Shown here: one piece after another, positions 5,708 through 6,569 of the stretch
Layout: each line of letters starts with the position of its first letter
Numbering within the stretch: the first letter of the stretch is position 1
Source of the DNA: Planococcaceae bacterium UBA3370
GTDB lineage: Bacteria > Bacillota > Bacilli > Bacillales_A > Planococcaceae
DNA: 6,569 nt
Direction of reading: 5' to 3'
Assembly (NCBI GenBank): GCA_002360295.1
Contig: DEQI01000328.1
Span: 1 to 6,569, forward strand
Program-made: the position numbers and the translations under genes
The notes under the pieces: model-generated
Told to the model about the DNA's origin: nothing
What the model saw: only the letters and a program-made list of their open reading frames with translations
Database searches by the model: none

Positions 5708-5733
5708 ATTTAATATAGAGAGGAATAGATGTT

Positions 5734-6569
5734 ATGAAGAAGTTTTATTATACAGCATTAGGTGCTGCTGTCATTGTAGCGGGCTGTAGTAATACTAGTG
5801 AAGTTGTAGAAAATATTACTAGTGACTACGTAACATATGCTGATGATGACTTTTATACGCCTTGGCAAAATAAAAATTTTACAAAAATTGAGATGGTTGG
5901 AGACTCAGTATCAATTGACGGTACAGGAGGCGCTGTTTTTGATAAGGGCACATTAGAAATTCATACGAGCGGAACTTATGTGTTATCAGGAACGCTAGAG
6001 GGACAAATTATTGTCAATACAGAGGATAAAGGAACAGTACGCCTTATTTTAAATGGTGTTGATATTACATCTTCTACAAGCGCAGCTATTTACGTAAAGC
6101 AAGCAGACAAAACGGTGCTGTCACTTGAAGAGGGAACAAAAAATACAGTAACAGATGCACAGGAATATGTGTATGCAGAAGGTGAAGATGAGCCAAAAGC
6201 TGCAATCTTTAGTAAGGACGACTTAACAATTAATGGTACGGGCTCATTGACTGTTAATGCTCAATTTGCTGATGGAATCACTGGACGTGATGATGTACTG
6301 ATTACTGGTGGGGACATAAATATTACATCCGCAGACGATGGATTAGTGGGACGTGATTTATTAGCAGTGCGTGATGCAAATATTGTCATTACCTCTGTTG
6401 GTGACGGTGTGAAATCGACAAATGATGAGACAGAAGGTAAAGGAAATATTGTTTTAGAAAGTGGTACATTAACGATCCATTCTGAAGCGGATGGTATTCA
6501 GGCTATAAAAGAATTAATTGTCGTGGATGGTGAATATAACATTACAACTGGTGGTGGTAGCCCAGAAAC
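5734..6569 (+). CDS. Cthe_2159/DUF4353-type beta-helix lipoprotein (3' end cut)
   Basis: The open frame runs off the window end, with 278 complete codons visible. ATG at 5734 is preceded by AGAGAGGA (5717-5724). The signal peptide is KK at 2-3, a hydrophobic core, and lipobox VAGC at 15-18, so the mature protein should be anchored at Cys18 on the outer membrane face. Residues from about 50 match the carbohydrate-binding DUF4353 family: AAIYVKQADKTVLSL 117-131, AAIFSKDDLTINGTGSLTV 156-174, then beta-helix coils that each begin with ADGI, DDGL, GDGV or ADGI (179, 201, 223, 252), and TTGGGS 271-276. The structurally studied relative Cthe_2159 binds cellulose and acidic sugar polymers. The gene follows DUF4956 after 59 nt and is probably in the same operon. 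A surface protein holding an anionic polymer is a reasonable inference; the ligand is unknown. Confidence 0.88.
   Translation, partial: MKKFYYTALGAAVIVAGCSNTSEVVENITSDYVTYADDDFYTPWQNKNFTKIEMVGDSVSIDGTGGAVFDKGTLEIHTSGTYVLSGTLEGQIIVNTEDKGTVRLILNGVDITSSTSAAIYVKQADKTVLSLEEGTKNTVTDAQEYVYAEGEDEPKAAIFSKDDLTINGTGSLTVNAQFADGITGRDDVLITGGDINITSADDGLVGRDLLAVRDANIVITSVGDGVKSTNDETEGKGNIVLESGTLTIHSEADGIQAIKELIVVDGEYNITTGGGSPE

Overview
The window looks like chromosomal DNA of a low-GC Gram-positive bacterium of the order Bacillales. A Lysinibacillus/Solibacillus-type Planococcaceae genome is my best guess, from memory of protein style, AT-rich codon use, strong AGGAGG ribosome binding sites, TTG and GTG starts, a T-box leader and U-rich intrinsic terminators. 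All supported genes lie on the + strand, in four transcription blocks.

Block 1 (1-1825) is the 3' end of a T-box leader (antiterminator bulge and competing terminator) followed by a short methionyl-tRNA synthetase of 547 aa. The enzyme has no C-terminal tRNA-binding domain and an altered KMSKS loop (KLSTS). It resembles the second, horizontally spread MetRS2 type rather than the housekeeping enzyme.

Block 2 (1822-3225) starts with a good sigma-A-type promoter that overlaps the metG stop codon. A leader of about 170 nt follows. It holds a 24-codon reading frame with its own Shine-Dalgarno sequence, mutually exclusive RNA pairings and a full intrinsic terminator. Then comes a circularly permuted RsgA-type ribosome assembly GTPase. 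This is a candidate undescribed attenuator or riboswitch.

Block 3 (3257-4063) is a monocistronic lipoprotein gene of unknown function.

Block 4 (4123-6569) begins after a strong terminator, with tandem direct repeats one helical turn apart next to a -10 element that lacks a good -35. The genes are a VTC-type (triphosphate tunnel metalloenzyme fold) polyphosphate polymerase homologue, a DUF4956 membrane protein, and a Cthe_2159/DUF4353-type beta-helix lipoprotein cut by the window end. Together they suggest a cytosolic polymer-making enzyme, a membrane partner and a surface polyanion-binding lipoprotein. The biochemistry of this bacterial assembly is, to my knowledge, not settled, and it is the most interesting gene system here.

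Two short GC-rich repeat-like segments sit just upstream of the metG and rsgA ribosome binding sites. No tRNA, rRNA, CRISPR array, transposase or integrase was seen.
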